From an uncultured Bacteroidota bacterium (GTDB lineage: Bacteria; Bacteroidota; Bacteroidia; Chitinophagales; Chitinophagaceae): DNA of 32,946 bases. The stretch lies in assembly GCA_903821465.1 (NCBI GenBank), contig CAIJLK010000149.1, positions 1 through 32,946 on the forward strand, written 5' to 3'. The notes beneath the pieces were generated by a model. That model saw nothing but the letters and a program-made list of their open reading frames with translations, was not told the DNA's origin and searched no databases. Below, piece after piece: positions 25,114-32,696 of the stretch. Within the stretch, counting starts at the first letter, position 1. Each line of letters starts with the position of its first letter. A program made the translations under genes and the position numbers.

Positions 25114-27429
25114 ATGCAATTCATAAAGTCGATCTTGTTGTTACCTTTATTTTCTTGCCTACTATTATTAGTACAGGCACAGAGCGATTGGCCAAAAGAA
25201 ATACCCATTAGTAATAGTGGTAAGATTACTATCTATCAACCACAACCCGAAAAATTAGAGGGTGTAAAATTGTTTGGTAGAGCAGCCGTTTCGGTACGCA
25301 AAAATGCGAATGATGAACCAGTGTTTGGTGCTATTTGGGTAGAGGCAATGTTGAATACCGATAAAGACAAGGGAACTGCAACATTGGAAAGTTTAAAAGT
25401 AGTGCAGACAAAATTTCCTGGGATTGCTGATGCAACACAACTCAGTGAATTAGCCGCTGCTATTGAGAAGCAAGTGCCAGCTTGGAACTTGACGATATCG
25501 ATGGAGCGATTAAAAAATAGTATTCATCAAGAGCAACAAATAGAGAATGCGAATTTTAAAACAGATCCTCCTAAAATTATTTATACCAAAGTAGCTTCTA
25601 CATTGATAATTATTGATGGGGAACCTAAGATTCAGCAAGATAAAAATTTGAATATGGAGCGTGTGATCAACTCGCCTTCCTTAATCATTAAAAATCCGGA
25701 TGATAAAAAATTCTATTTGTATGGTGGGGGTAACTGGTATACTTCTAGTGCCGTTACAACAGGATACCAATCAACTAAAAACTTGCCTTCTAAAATCAAA
25801 GCGGTTGATGCAAAATTAAAAGAGCAGGAAGCTGCTGCAGAAAAGAACAAAGAACCTATCGCAAAAAATACTACACCCACTGAAATAATTATTTCTACAG
25901 TTCCTGCTGAATTAATTCAAACAGAGGGAGAAGCTTCTTTTAAACCAATACAGGGAACGAGTTTGTTATATGCTGATAATACGTTGGATGAAATTTTTAA
26001 AGACATCAATAGTCAGAAGAATTTTATTTTATTAGCAGGCCGCTGGTATAGTTCTAGTTCTATGAATGGACCGTGGAATTATATTGCAGCCGATAAATTG
26101 CCTGCCGATTTTGCAAAGATCCCAGAAGGTTCAGAAAAAGATGGTGTGTTAGCAAGTGTTGCTGGAACCGATGCTGCAGAAGAAGCGAAGGCCGATGCAG
26201 TAATTCCACAGACAGCTAAGATCGATCGATCCACTGCAAAATGTACCGTTACTTATGATGGTGATCCTAAATTCTCGGCTATAGAAAATACTAGTTTATA
26301 TGTAGCCGATAATAGTAGCATTACTGTGATCAAGGCGAAGGATAAATACTTTGCTGTTGACAATGGTGTATGGTTTCAGAGTAAGCAAGCAACGGGCCCT
26401 TGGGTAGTGAGCGATGAACGCCCAACTGATGTAGATAAAATTCCTGCAAGTAGTGCTGCTTATAATACTAAATACGTTTACATATACGAATCAACTCCAC
26501 AATATATTTATACTGGATATACACCAGGATATATGGGTGGGTATTTATACGGACCAACTGTAATATGGGGAACAGGTTGGTATTATCGTCCTTGGTATGG
26601 CGCCATGTACTATCCTCGTCCGGTTACTTTTGGATTCGGAATGAGTTATAATCCATATACTGGTTGGGGTATGAGTTATGGTATGAGTTTTAATGCTGGC
26701 TGGTTTCATTTTGGTATCGGGTTTGGTGGTTATGGTTATGGTGGTGGATGGTTCGGTCCGCCAATGTATCGTCCTCCATATGGCGGATGGGGTTATCATG
26801 GCGGATACTATGGTGGTGGTTATGGTAGACCCGGAGGTGGAAACAATATTGTGATCAATAATCCGAACATCAATATCAATCGTCCGTATAATAATATCAA
26901 TAACAGACCTGGAAATAATCGTCCTGGCAGCAACAACTTATATAATAATCGCAGGGATGTGATTAGCACCAATAATGTGGATCGAAGACCAGGGGGACTA
27001 GCAACAAGTAGGCCAACTCAAAATGGAAATAACCGATTGCCATCTTTAAATTCAGGGAACAACAATTTTAATCGACCATCTGCTAGACCATCCACAGGAG
27101 GTTCTAATAATGTGTTGTCTGATAGAGATGGTAATATTTTCCAAAAAGACAATAAAGGAAATTGGAATCAACGCGACGGAAATAAATGGAATCCAAAAGA
27201 TAAAGCAGGCGTTCCGAATGACGTGCATCGCGATAATTCCAATCGCGATAGGGCAAATAGGATGGAGAATAATCAGCAGTGGAATCGTCCGCAAACTAGT
27301 CCGAGTAGACCTTCAACACCTCAGACAAGACCCTCCGCACCGCAGTCTAGACCAGCTGCACCTCAACAGGGCAGACCTTCAGCAAGGCCAACGCCTTCTG
27401 GTGGAAGAGGAAGGATTGGAGGAAGATAA
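25114..27429 (+). CDS. Large secreted Gly/Tyr/Asn-rich protein of unknown function with three internal repeats
   Basis: A 771-residue exported protein (signal MQFIKSILLLPLFSCLLLLV, cleavage near QAQ). I recognise no named family with confidence. After a beta-rich N-domain (24-150) come three related units at about 153-228, 254-338 and 364-445. Each has a strand pair around GEPKI / GEASF / GDPKF, then a SL-Y segment, then a turn with NWYTSS / RWYSSSS / VWFQSK and often GPW, and ends near a Pro-rich link. Residues 460-575 are dense in Gly/Tyr/Trp/Pro; 576-771 are Asn/Arg/Pro-rich and low complexity, ending in RPTPSGGRGRIGGR. This suggests a surface or matrix protein. The stop codon lies within the first heptamer of a repeat module. 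Confidence 0.75.
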   Translation: MQFIKSILLLPLFSCLLLLVQAQSDWPKEIPISNSGKITIYQPQPEKLEGVKLFGRAAVSVRKNANDEPVFGAIWVEAMLNTDKDKGTATLESLKVVQTKFPGIADATQLSELAAAIEKQVPAWNLTISMERLKNSIHQEQQIENANFKTDPPKIIYTKVASTLIIIDGEPKIQQDKNLNMERVINSPSLIIKNPDDKKFYLYGGGNWYTSSAVTTGYQSTKNLPSKIKAVDAKLKEQEAAAEKNKEPIAKNTTPTEIIISTVPAELIQTEGEASFKPIQGTSLLYADNTLDEIFKDINSQKNFILLAGRWYSSSSMNGPWNYIAADKLPADFAKIPEGSEKDGVLASVAGTDAAEEAKADAVIPQTAKIDRSTAKCTVTYDGDPKFSAIENTSLYVADNSSITVIKAKDKYFAVDNGVWFQSKQATGPWVVSDERPTDVDKIPASSAAYNTKYVYIYESTPQYIYTGYTPGYMGGYLYGPTVIWGTGWYYRPWYGAMYYPRPVTFGFGMSYNPYTGWGMSYGMSFNAGWFHFGIGFGGYGYGGGWFGPPMYRPPYGGWGYHGGYYGGGYGRPGGGNNIVINNPNININRPYNNINNRPGNNRPGSNNLYNNRRDVISTNNVDRRPGGLATSRPTQNGNNRLPSLNSGNNNFNRPSARPSTGGSNNVLSDRDGNIFQKDNKGNWNQRDGNKWNPKDKAGVPNDVHRDNSNRDRANRMENNQQWNRPQTSPSRPSTPQTRPSAPQSRPAAPQQGRPSARPTPSGGRGRIGGR

Positions 27430-27626
27430 AAGATGAAAGATAAAAGATAATAGATAAAAGATAATAGATAAAAGTGAAGAGTGAGGAGTGGAGGAAGAAG
27501 TGAAGAGTGAAGAGTGGAGAATCAATCGTCTTCTGATAATATTTTTTTAACCCTTGGCAAAGCCAAGGGTTTTTCGTTTAGAAAATGACCGTCCTTTTTT
27601 CACTTTTCACTTTTATCTTTTCACTT
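27424..27626. repeat. AAAAGAT-heptamer inverted-repeat module, copy B
   Basis: The purine-rich left arm starts in the stop codon of the upstream gene (AGATAAAAGA) and runs through variants of GATAAAA to GTGAAGAGTGAGGAGTGGAG. The central hairpin has the core GGCAAAGCC, and the pyrimidine-rich right arm reads TTTTCACTTTTATCTTTT, ending on the dusB stop codon. It is the same module as 21208-21362 in the opposite orientation. Both fill gaps between convergent genes. No transposase or ORF is inside. Confidence 0.75.
27549..27574 (+). terminator. Rho-independent terminator inside repeat copy B
   Basis: AACCCTTGGC (27549-27558) and GCCAAGGGTT (27562-27571) pair perfectly around AAA and run into a T stretch. 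It would end transcription of the 771-residue protein gene. Its core is the shared centre of the repeat module. Confidence 0.85.
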
Positions 27627-28662
27627 AAATCGGGCATTTCTGATGATAGTCAATCAGGTCAATTTGAGAATGTTCAAATTGATATCCTTTATAGTATTGA
27701 TACATCTCATCGAGTACAGTTTCAATCTCTTCTACCGTAGTTAGTGTTACTAATCTTCCGCGGAACTCTTTGATATTAGGAAGTCCCTTTAAATAGTTGG
27801 TATAATGTCTGCGCATTTCAAAAATGCCGATTTTGGGTCCCTTCCATTCGAATGATTTGTGCAAGTGTTTTTTACAAACTTCTATTCTTTCTTCAAGTGT
27901 TGGGGGAGCCAATAATTCTTTGTGCTGTACATAGTGCTTGATCTCACGGAAGATCCATGGATATCCAATTGCAGCCCTCCCGATCATAATGCCATCCACA
28001 CCATATCGCTCTTTATATTCTAATGCTTTGGGTGCTGAGTTAATATCGCCATTACCGAAAATCGGGATCTTGATGCGTGGATTATTTTTCACTTTTGCTA
28101 TCAAAGTCCAGTCGGCCTCACCCTTATATAATTGCGCTCTAGTTCTACCATGTATGGCTAATGCTTTGACTCCTGCATCCTGCAAACGCTCTGCTACTTC
28201 TTCAATATTTTTACTGCTGTCATCCCAACCCAAACGAGTTTTAACGGTAACAGGCAGTCTGGTACTTTTTACTACTGCTTCAGTTAAACGAATCATTAGA
28301 TCAATATCCTTCAAGACTCCTGCACCAGCACCTTTGCTTACTACTTTCTTAACGGGGCAGCCGAAATTAATATCCACCAGATCTGGATTTACAGTGTCTA
28401 CAATTTTAGCACTGAGTGCCATCGCATCTTCATCGCCACCAAAGATCTGAATCCCAATGGGCCGTTCATAATCGAAGATGTCAAGTTTCTGACGGCTCTT
28501 GATGGCATCGCGGATCAGTCCCTCACTACTGATAAACTCGGTATACATGAGGTCGGCTCCATTATCCTTGCACACTGCCCTGAATGGTGGATCGCTGACA
28601 TCCTCCATTGGAGCGAGTAGTAAAGGGAAATCGGGTAAAACTATATTGCCAATATTAACCAT
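27625..28662 (-). CDS. dusB: tRNA dihydrouridine synthase DusB
   Basis: An FMN enzyme that reduces uridine to dihydrouridine in tRNA D-loops. I use the ATG at 28662 (345 residues); a longer frame to 28710 adds 16 residues without homology character. Dus hallmarks: APMEDVSDPPFRAVC at about 16-30, YTEFISSEGL, VDINFGCPVKKVVSKGAG with the catalytic Cys, HGRTRAQLYKG, FGNGDINS and GIMIGRAAIGYPWIF. The spacing and the KGAGAGVL element fit the DusB group. The gene is convergent with the upstream + gene and divergent from the CPBP gene, so it is probably monocistronic. Confidence 0.94.
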   Translation of the reverse strand: MVNIGNIVLPDFPLLLAPMEDVSDPPFRAVCKDNGADLMYTEFISSEGLIRDAIKSRQKLDIFDYERPIGIQIFGGDEDAMALSAKIVDTVNPDLVDINFGCPVKKVVSKGAGAGVLKDIDLMIRLTEAVVKSTRLPVTVKTRLGWDDSSKNIEEVAERLQDAGVKALAIHGRTRAQLYKGEADWTLIAKVKNNPRIKIPIFGNGDINSAPKALEYKERYGVDGIMIGRAAIGYPWIFREIKHYVQHKELLAPPTLEERIEVCKKHLHKSFEWKGPKIGIFEMRRHYTNYLKGLPNIKEFRGRLVTLTTVEEIETVLDEMYQYYKGYQFEHSQIDLIDYHQKCPI

Positions 28663-28738
28663 CTTATTATTTGGGTCTGTGCTGCAACCCGGAGCTTGCC
28701 TTTTATCCATTATCTTGCAGCCGCATTATACAAAAATG

Positions 28739-28746
28739 CAAATTTA
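28739..28746 (-). promoter_or_regulatory. Candidate -7 box of dusB (TAAATTTG on minus strand)
   Basis: An exact TAnnTTTG match read on the minus strand, 76 bp before the dusB ATG. A -33 TTG at the expected spacing is not seen. It lies in the short divergent gap shared with the CPBP gene. Confidence 0.45.
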
Positions 28747-28766
28747 CACTCTTATTTCAGATTTGC

Positions 28767-29687
28767 ATGCGTCAGAAAATAGAACTGAATTATCCTTCAC
28801 AATTTGCGTTATTATTGGCTTTATTAGGATTAGCCATTATATTAGGAAATACCCTGGTTTTAGCATTGGGTTCTATTATGATGCATACACCCATGAAAAC
28901 GGTTGCAGCTTTGTTGAATGATCCTAAGTACATGAATGTGTCAAGGTTATTAAATACCCTTGCTTCCTTTCTTGTTTTTTGCTTGCCTGCTATTATTTTA
29001 GGCTTGATTATAAATATAAAACCATTTGAATATTTAGGGTTTCGAAACAAATTTAGTTCCAAGCAGATCTTATTGGTTATCATGATTGCATTTGTAGGAT
29101 TGATCTTGAGTGGCGCTTTGGGAGAGATCAATCAAGCTATTCCATTACCAGCAAAATGGTTGGCAGAAGCAAAAGCGGCTGAGGCAAAATATAAAGAAAC
29201 CATGTTGGTAATGGCCACCATGAAAACGCTGGGTGATTATTTTTTAGCCATGATCGTAATGGCGTTGGCTCCCGCATTATTTGAAGAGATCCTTTTTAGG
29301 GGCGCTTTGCAAAAGATCTTTGTTGGGTGGACGCGTAATCCTTTTCTAGGAATTCTGTTAGCCAGTATTTTATTTAGTGCCATACATTTTTCTTATTTCG
29401 GATTTCTGCCACGTACTGCCCTAGGTATGATCCTTGGCTATACATTTTATTTTAGTAAGAATCTTTGGTTTAATATTTTAATTCACTTCTTATACAATGG
29501 GATTATTGTAACGCAATTATTTTTAGCTACTAAACAAGGAAAACAAATTGATAAAGTAATGGATGAGTCCATGCCCATTTGGTTGGGACTGATCGCAGTA
29601 TTTGGGGTATTTTTTTTAATGCGTTTATTTAAAGAAGAATCAGTAGTTGCACTATCTGGTGAGTTAAAAACTTTCGACGAAAATTAA
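28767..29687 (+). CDS. CPBP-family intramembrane glutamic endopeptidase
   Basis: A 306-residue polytopic membrane protein of the CAAX-processing/bacteriocin-processing family. I choose the ATG at 28767; the frame runs upstream to 28671 across the dusB promoter region and start, which is not credible. Active-site motifs are all present: Glu173-Glu174 with Arg178 (FEEILFRGAL), His207 (FSAIHFSYF), and His240 with Asn244 (ILIHFLYNG). About eight hydrophobic helices surround them. The protein partner or substrate is unknown. It starts a + run with DUF2007, cdsA and psd (11-bp gap to the next gene). Confidence 0.9.
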   Translation: MRQKIELNYPSQFALLLALLGLAIILGNTLVLALGSIMMHTPMKTVAALLNDPKYMNVSRLLNTLASFLVFCLPAIILGLIINIKPFEYLGFRNKFSSKQILLVIMIAFVGLILSGALGEINQAIPLPAKWLAEAKAAEAKYKETMLVMATMKTLGDYFLAMIVMALAPALFEEILFRGALQKIFVGWTRNPFLGILLASILFSAIHFSYFGFLPRTALGMILGYTFYFSKNLWFNILIHFLYNGIIVTQLFLATKQGKQIDKVMDESMPIWLGLIAVFGVFFLMRLFKEESVVALSGELKTFDEN

Positions 29688-29697
29688 TAGGATTAAC

Positions 29698-29904
29698 ATG
29701 AAAAATTGGGATAAAATATTCAGCACAAGAGACTTGGCAAAAGCCAGTATTATAAAGGGTTTATTGGAAGAAAATGAAGTGCCGGTTCAGATTTTAAATA
29801 AACAAGATAGTAGTTATCCGATGTTTGGTGATATTCAATTGTATGTTCCCGCACATCTGTCTATTACAGCAAAGCAATTAATCGAAAAAGCATTATTGAA
29901 TTAA
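29698..29904 (+). CDS. DUF2007 domain protein
   Basis: A small 68-residue cytosolic protein with the ferredoxin-like DUF2007 pattern: DKIFSTRDLAKASIIKGLL, then an NEVPVQILNKQDSS strand, then GDIQLYVPAHLSITAKQL. The domain is often called a putative signal-transducing domain, but its function is not established. It is 11 bp after the CPBP gene and followed by cdsA, an arrangement I regard as common in Chitinophagaceae-type genomes (recalled, not checked). Confidence 0.85.
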   Translation: MKNWDKIFSTRDLAKASIIKGLLEENEVPVQILNKQDSSYPMFGDIQLYVPAHLSITAKQLIEKALLN

Positions 29905-29974
29905 TCAACCTTCCCCATCCCCTCACATTATTTTTCTTATCTTGCTATAGATACTGTCAATTGCAGTAAACTTT

Positions 29975-30841
29975 ATGGCTTTCAACTTTGCTATTTTTAA
30001 GACCCGCGCGCTCAGTGCGATTGTTTTTGCAGCCATCATGATCGGTGGTCTTGTGTACAATCAATGGACATTTCTCGCGCTGTTTACCGTGATCAATTTT
30101 GGCTGTTGGTGGGAATTTCATCGTTTGATGGAAAAGATCGAGCCCAGTTATAAAGGGCTTCCCAATGTTTTAAGGTATAGTATGGTATGCTTTGGTTTTG
30201 CGTATATGTTATATATGGCGAATCCCTTGGTTTTCCCAATCGGCAAATGGAATTTACATGATATTGGCGGCTATTTTTTGATTGCCATGGCTTCCGTTTT
30301 CTTAGTTAGTCTAGTTATATTCTATAAAAAGATCACTGTCAATAATCTTCTTTCACTAATTGCAGGATTTCTTTATATCTCTTTAAGTTGGGGCTTAATG
30401 ATCAAATTAAGAGGTCGCGTTAATCCCTATGAACAAATCGACGCAGGTTGGTTATTACCCGTTATATTAATTGCATCCATCTGGGTAAATGATACCATGG
30501 CCTATATAACAGGAACAATTTTTGGTAAACGACCACTTTCATCCATTTCCCCGAAGAAGACCTGGGAAGGCACGATCGGGGGTGTGATTTTGGCTGTGAT
30601 GGTAATTAGTTATGGCGGTCATGCCCTTTTTGCATTACCCTTCCGTTTATTAATACTTGTTTCCTTTTTAGCTTCAGTGATGGGAACAATGGGCGATTTG
30701 TTGGAGAGTAAATTAAAGCGTTTAGCCGGAGTTAAAGATAGCGGTAGCATCATGCCTGGCCATGGTGGTTTTCTTGACAGATTCGATTCTTTATTGTTGG
30801 CAACACCTTATATATGGCTTTTTGTGGACCTGTTTTTATAG
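29975..30841 (+). CDS. cdsA: Phosphatidate cytidylyltransferase
   Basis: An inner-membrane enzyme that makes CDP-diacylglycerol from phosphatidic acid and CTP, the branch point of phospholipid synthesis. The 288 residues contain about seven to eight hydrophobic helices. The signature near the C-terminus is intact: SPKKTWEGTIGG at about 190-201 and GDLLESKLKRLAGVKDSGSIMPGHGGFLDRFDS split over the last cytosolic region, ending in a helix. psd follows, so the product feeds phosphatidylserine/phosphatidylethanolamine formation; pssA is not in the window. Confidence 0.95.
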   Translation: MAFNFAIFKTRALSAIVFAAIMIGGLVYNQWTFLALFTVINFGCWWEFHRLMEKIEPSYKGLPNVLRYSMVCFGFAYMLYMANPLVFPIGKWNLHDIGGYFLIAMASVFLVSLVIFYKKITVNNLLSLIAGFLYISLSWGLMIKLRGRVNPYEQIDAGWLLPVILIASIWVNDTMAYITGTIFGKRPLSSISPKKTWEGTIGGVILAVMVISYGGHALFALPFRLLILVSFLASVMGTMGDLLESKLKRLAGVKDSGSIMPGHGGFLDRFDSLLLATPYIWLFVDLFL

Positions 30842-30879
30842 TAGTCAACCGATTTTGCTGAAGGGATTAGAACATCTAT

Positions 30880-30887
30880 TACATTTG
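30880..30887 (+). promoter_or_regulatory. Candidate -7 box of psd (TACATTTG)
   Basis: An exact TAnnTTTG match 17 bp before the psd ATG at 30905. The nearest upstream TTG is at 22-bp spacing, not 19. It suggests psd may have its own start site besides read-through from cdsA. Confidence 0.45.
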
Positions 30888-30904
30888 CAGCTTAAGATCA
30901 AGCA

Positions 30905-31561
30905 ATGACGATACATAAAGAAGGATATCAATCCATTGGAATAGGCGCCCTGATTTTTGGTGCACTAAACCTCATTTCATTTACATTTTTAAGTGCTTCT
31001 GCACCCTGGTTAGCATTGGTTATATTTTTTTTAACCCTTGGCGTTTTCTTATTCCTGGTTTCTTTCTTCCGGATACCTAATAGAACTTTTACCATCAATG
31101 CAGATCAAATCATTTGCCCAGCAGATGGTAAAGTAGTGGTGATCGAAGAAGTGGTTGATTCGGAGTACTTTAAGGATAAAAGAATCCAGCTTAGTGTATT
31201 TATGAGTCCTGCAAATGTGCATGTAAATAGGAATCCAGTGGGCGGCGAAGTGGTTTATAATCAATATCATAAGGGTAAATACTTGGTTGCTTGGCACCCA
31301 AAATCCTCTACCGAAAACGAGCGTTGGAGCGTGGTGGTAAAAAATCCTCATGGGGAAATACTATACAAACAAATTGCAGGGGCATTGGCAAAGAGAATCT
31401 GTAATTATACCAAGGTTGGTCAGCAAGTAAAGCAGACAGAGGAATACGGATTTATTAAGTTTGGTAGCCGGGTTGATGTATTGTTGCCTTTGACAGCCAA
31501 AATCCATGTGGAATTAAATCAGGTAGTAAAGGGCGGAATAACAGTTTTAGCAAGCTGGTAA
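30905..31561 (+). CDS. psd: Phosphatidylserine decarboxylase (short, pyruvoyl type)
   Basis: A 218-residue membrane-associated proenzyme that decarboxylates phosphatidylserine to phosphatidylethanolamine. Two hydrophobic stretches at about 10-55 anchor it. The family core ICPADGKVVVIEEV, then LSVFMSPANVHVNRNPVGGEV, and finally FIKFGSRVDVLLP are present. Self-cleavage would occur at Gly187-Ser188, giving a pyruvoyl group on the alpha chain. The size matches the short PSD-A/archaetidylserine-decarboxylase-like group rather than the long E. coli form. It follows cdsA by 63 bp. Confidence 0.94.
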   Translation: MTIHKEGYQSIGIGALIFGALNLISFTFLSASAPWLALVIFFLTLGVFLFLVSFFRIPNRTFTINADQIICPADGKVVVIEEVVDSEYFKDKRIQLSVFMSPANVHVNRNPVGGEVVYNQYHKGKYLVAWHPKSSTENERWSVVVKNPHGEILYKQIAGALAKRICNYTKVGQQVKQTEEYGFIKFGSRVDVLLPLTAKIHVELNQVVKGGITVLASW

Positions 31562-31583
31562 CAACTGATTATTAAAAAAACCT

Positions 31584-31591
31584 TAAATTTG
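31584..31591 (+). promoter_or_regulatory. Candidate -7 box of the small Lys/Cys-rich gene (TAAATTTG)
   Basis: An exact TAnnTTTG match 22 bp before the ATG at 31614. No clear -33 TTG at 19-bp spacing. Confidence 0.5.
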
Positions 31592-31613
31592 AGGTATAAA
31601 AATAAAGAACAAT

Positions 31614-31868
31614 ATGAAAAAATTATTTGTACTGGCTACCGCTGCATTTTTATTTACTGGCGTAGCATTTGCTCAAACAAAAGATAAAGACCAGAAAAAA
31701 GTAGAAGCTAAAGAATGCTGCAAAAAAGACGCTAAAGGAAAAGAGTCTTGCAGTAAAGATATGAAAGACAAAGATGCTTGTAAGAAAGACGGTAAAGAAA
31801 AAGACTGTTGCAAAGACAAGGATAAAGATGCAAAAGGAACAAAAGAAGCTGCTAAAACAAAAGCATAA
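31614..31868 (+). CDS. Small secreted Lys/Cys-rich protein, unknown
   Basis: An 84-residue protein: signal peptide MKKLFVLATAAFLFTGVAFA, then a mature part of about 63 residues that is almost only Lys, Asp, Glu, Ala, Gly and Cys. Six Cys occur as CC, C, C, CC spaced through the chain (KECCKKD, KESCSKD, KDACKKD, KDCCKDKD), each in a similar charged box of about nine to eleven residues, so it looks like four degenerate repeats. No named family is recognised. Metal binding or thiol buffering in the periplasm is a guess from composition. It has its own -7 box and is closed by a shared terminator. Confidence 0.75.
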   Translation: MKKLFVLATAAFLFTGVAFAQTKDKDQKKVEAKECCKKDAKGKESCSKDMKDKDACKKDGKEKDCCKDKDKDAKGTKEAAKTKA

Positions 31869-31889
31869 TTTCTTTTTAATATAAAATTT

Positions 31890-31925
31890 AAAAGAGCCGC
31901 CCCAATTCATCGGGACGGCTCTTTT
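31890..31925. terminator. Bidirectional terminator between convergent genes
   Basis: AAAAGAGCCG plus CCCC on the left and GGGACGGCTCTTTT on the right pair at 13 of 14 positions around a loop of about eight bases. T runs follow on both strands. It serves the small Lys/Cys-rich gene (+) and the YjjG-type gene (-). Confidence 0.88.
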
Positions 31926-31927
31926 AT

Positions 31928-32623
31928 TTATAAAATATGTTCTAGTTCTTTTAAGTGGTGAATCATGTAAGTTGATTTTACTGTTGGTTCAACTTTTAAG
32001 TGGTTCACAAAAATGGTATCCATACCCGCATTGATGCCACCCTGAATATCGGCATCCTGATTATCGCCGATCATAATACTTTCGTTTAAAACAGCTCCTG
32101 CTTTTTGCAAAGCGTAATCGAAAATTTCCTTATTGGGTTTAAGACTATTACTTGCTTCAGAGGTAATAACTTGATCAAAGAAAGCGGTAAGATTACTTTC
32201 TCTTAATTTATTATGCTGTACCGATTCGAATCCATTGGTAACTAAGTGCAAGGTATAATCCTTGTTTTTTAGGTATTCAAGAATTTCAACAGTATAGGGG
32301 AACAACTTTTTCTTGGTAGGTAATAAATCAAGAAATTGAACCGACATTTTTTTCGCCAACGGCTCATCGGCAATTTTAAATTCGAGCAGGGCCAGCCACA
32401 TACGCTTCCACCGAAGTTCATCCTGTCTAATAAATCCCTTGGTATACCTATCCCACAAACGATGATTATGAAAACTATAATGCGTAAAAAACTGCTCAAA
32501 ATCGGTTACGCCCCTTTCAACAAGTAGATTAGTTTCGTATAAGTCATTCAAGGTCTCTTTGGAATTAGTTTCAAAGTCCCAAAGTGTATGATCCAGATCA
32601 AAAAATAGGTGGCGATACTGCAT
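31928..32623 (-). CDS. HAD hydrolase, YjjG-type noncanonical pyrimidine nucleotidase
   Basis: A 231-residue cytosolic phosphatase. I use the ATG at 32623, giving MQYRHLFFDLDHTLWDFETN, with the HAD motif I Asp9 and Asp11; a longer frame to 32692 is not needed. Motif II is the Thr in LVTNGFESVQ, motif III the Lys in SLKPNKEIFDYAL, and motif IV MIGDNQDADIQGG. The HTLWDFE form and the four-helix cap of normal length fit the YjjG group, which removes phosphate from damaged or noncanonical pyrimidine nucleotides (house-cleaning). The start lies 5 bp after a TATTTTG box on the minus strand, like the murI case. Confidence 0.9.
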   Translation of the reverse strand: MQYRHLFFDLDHTLWDFETNSKETLNDLYETNLLVERGVTDFEQFFTHYSFHNHRLWDRYTKGFIRQDELRWKRMWLALLEFKIADEPLAKKMSVQFLDLLPTKKKLFPYTVEILEYLKNKDYTLHLVTNGFESVQHNKLRESNLTAFFDQVITSEASNSLKPNKEIFDYALQKAGAVLNESIMIGDNQDADIQGGINAGMDTIFVNHLKVEPTVKSTYMIHHLKELEHIL

Positions 32624-32696
32624 GGGCACAAAATACGAACAAATACAATCGAAGATTCCTAAAAATGCGCGACCTTTGCCGCAGCAAAGCAATCTT

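Noticed and set aside
27110..27436. 108-codon frame on + overlapping the end of the 771-residue protein gene
   Set aside because: It is the +1 frame of a low-complexity Asn/Arg/Pro region; no start context or homology character.
27938..28450. 170-codon open frame on + inside dusB
   Set aside because: It is antisense to a clearly conserved dusB gene and its translation has no family character; it arises from codon bias of the real gene.
28671..28766. Longer N-terminus for the CPBP protease (32 extra residues)
   Set aside because: The extension is Cys-rich, overlaps the dusB leader and promoter box, and precedes the natural hydrophobic start; homologues of this kind begin near 28767.
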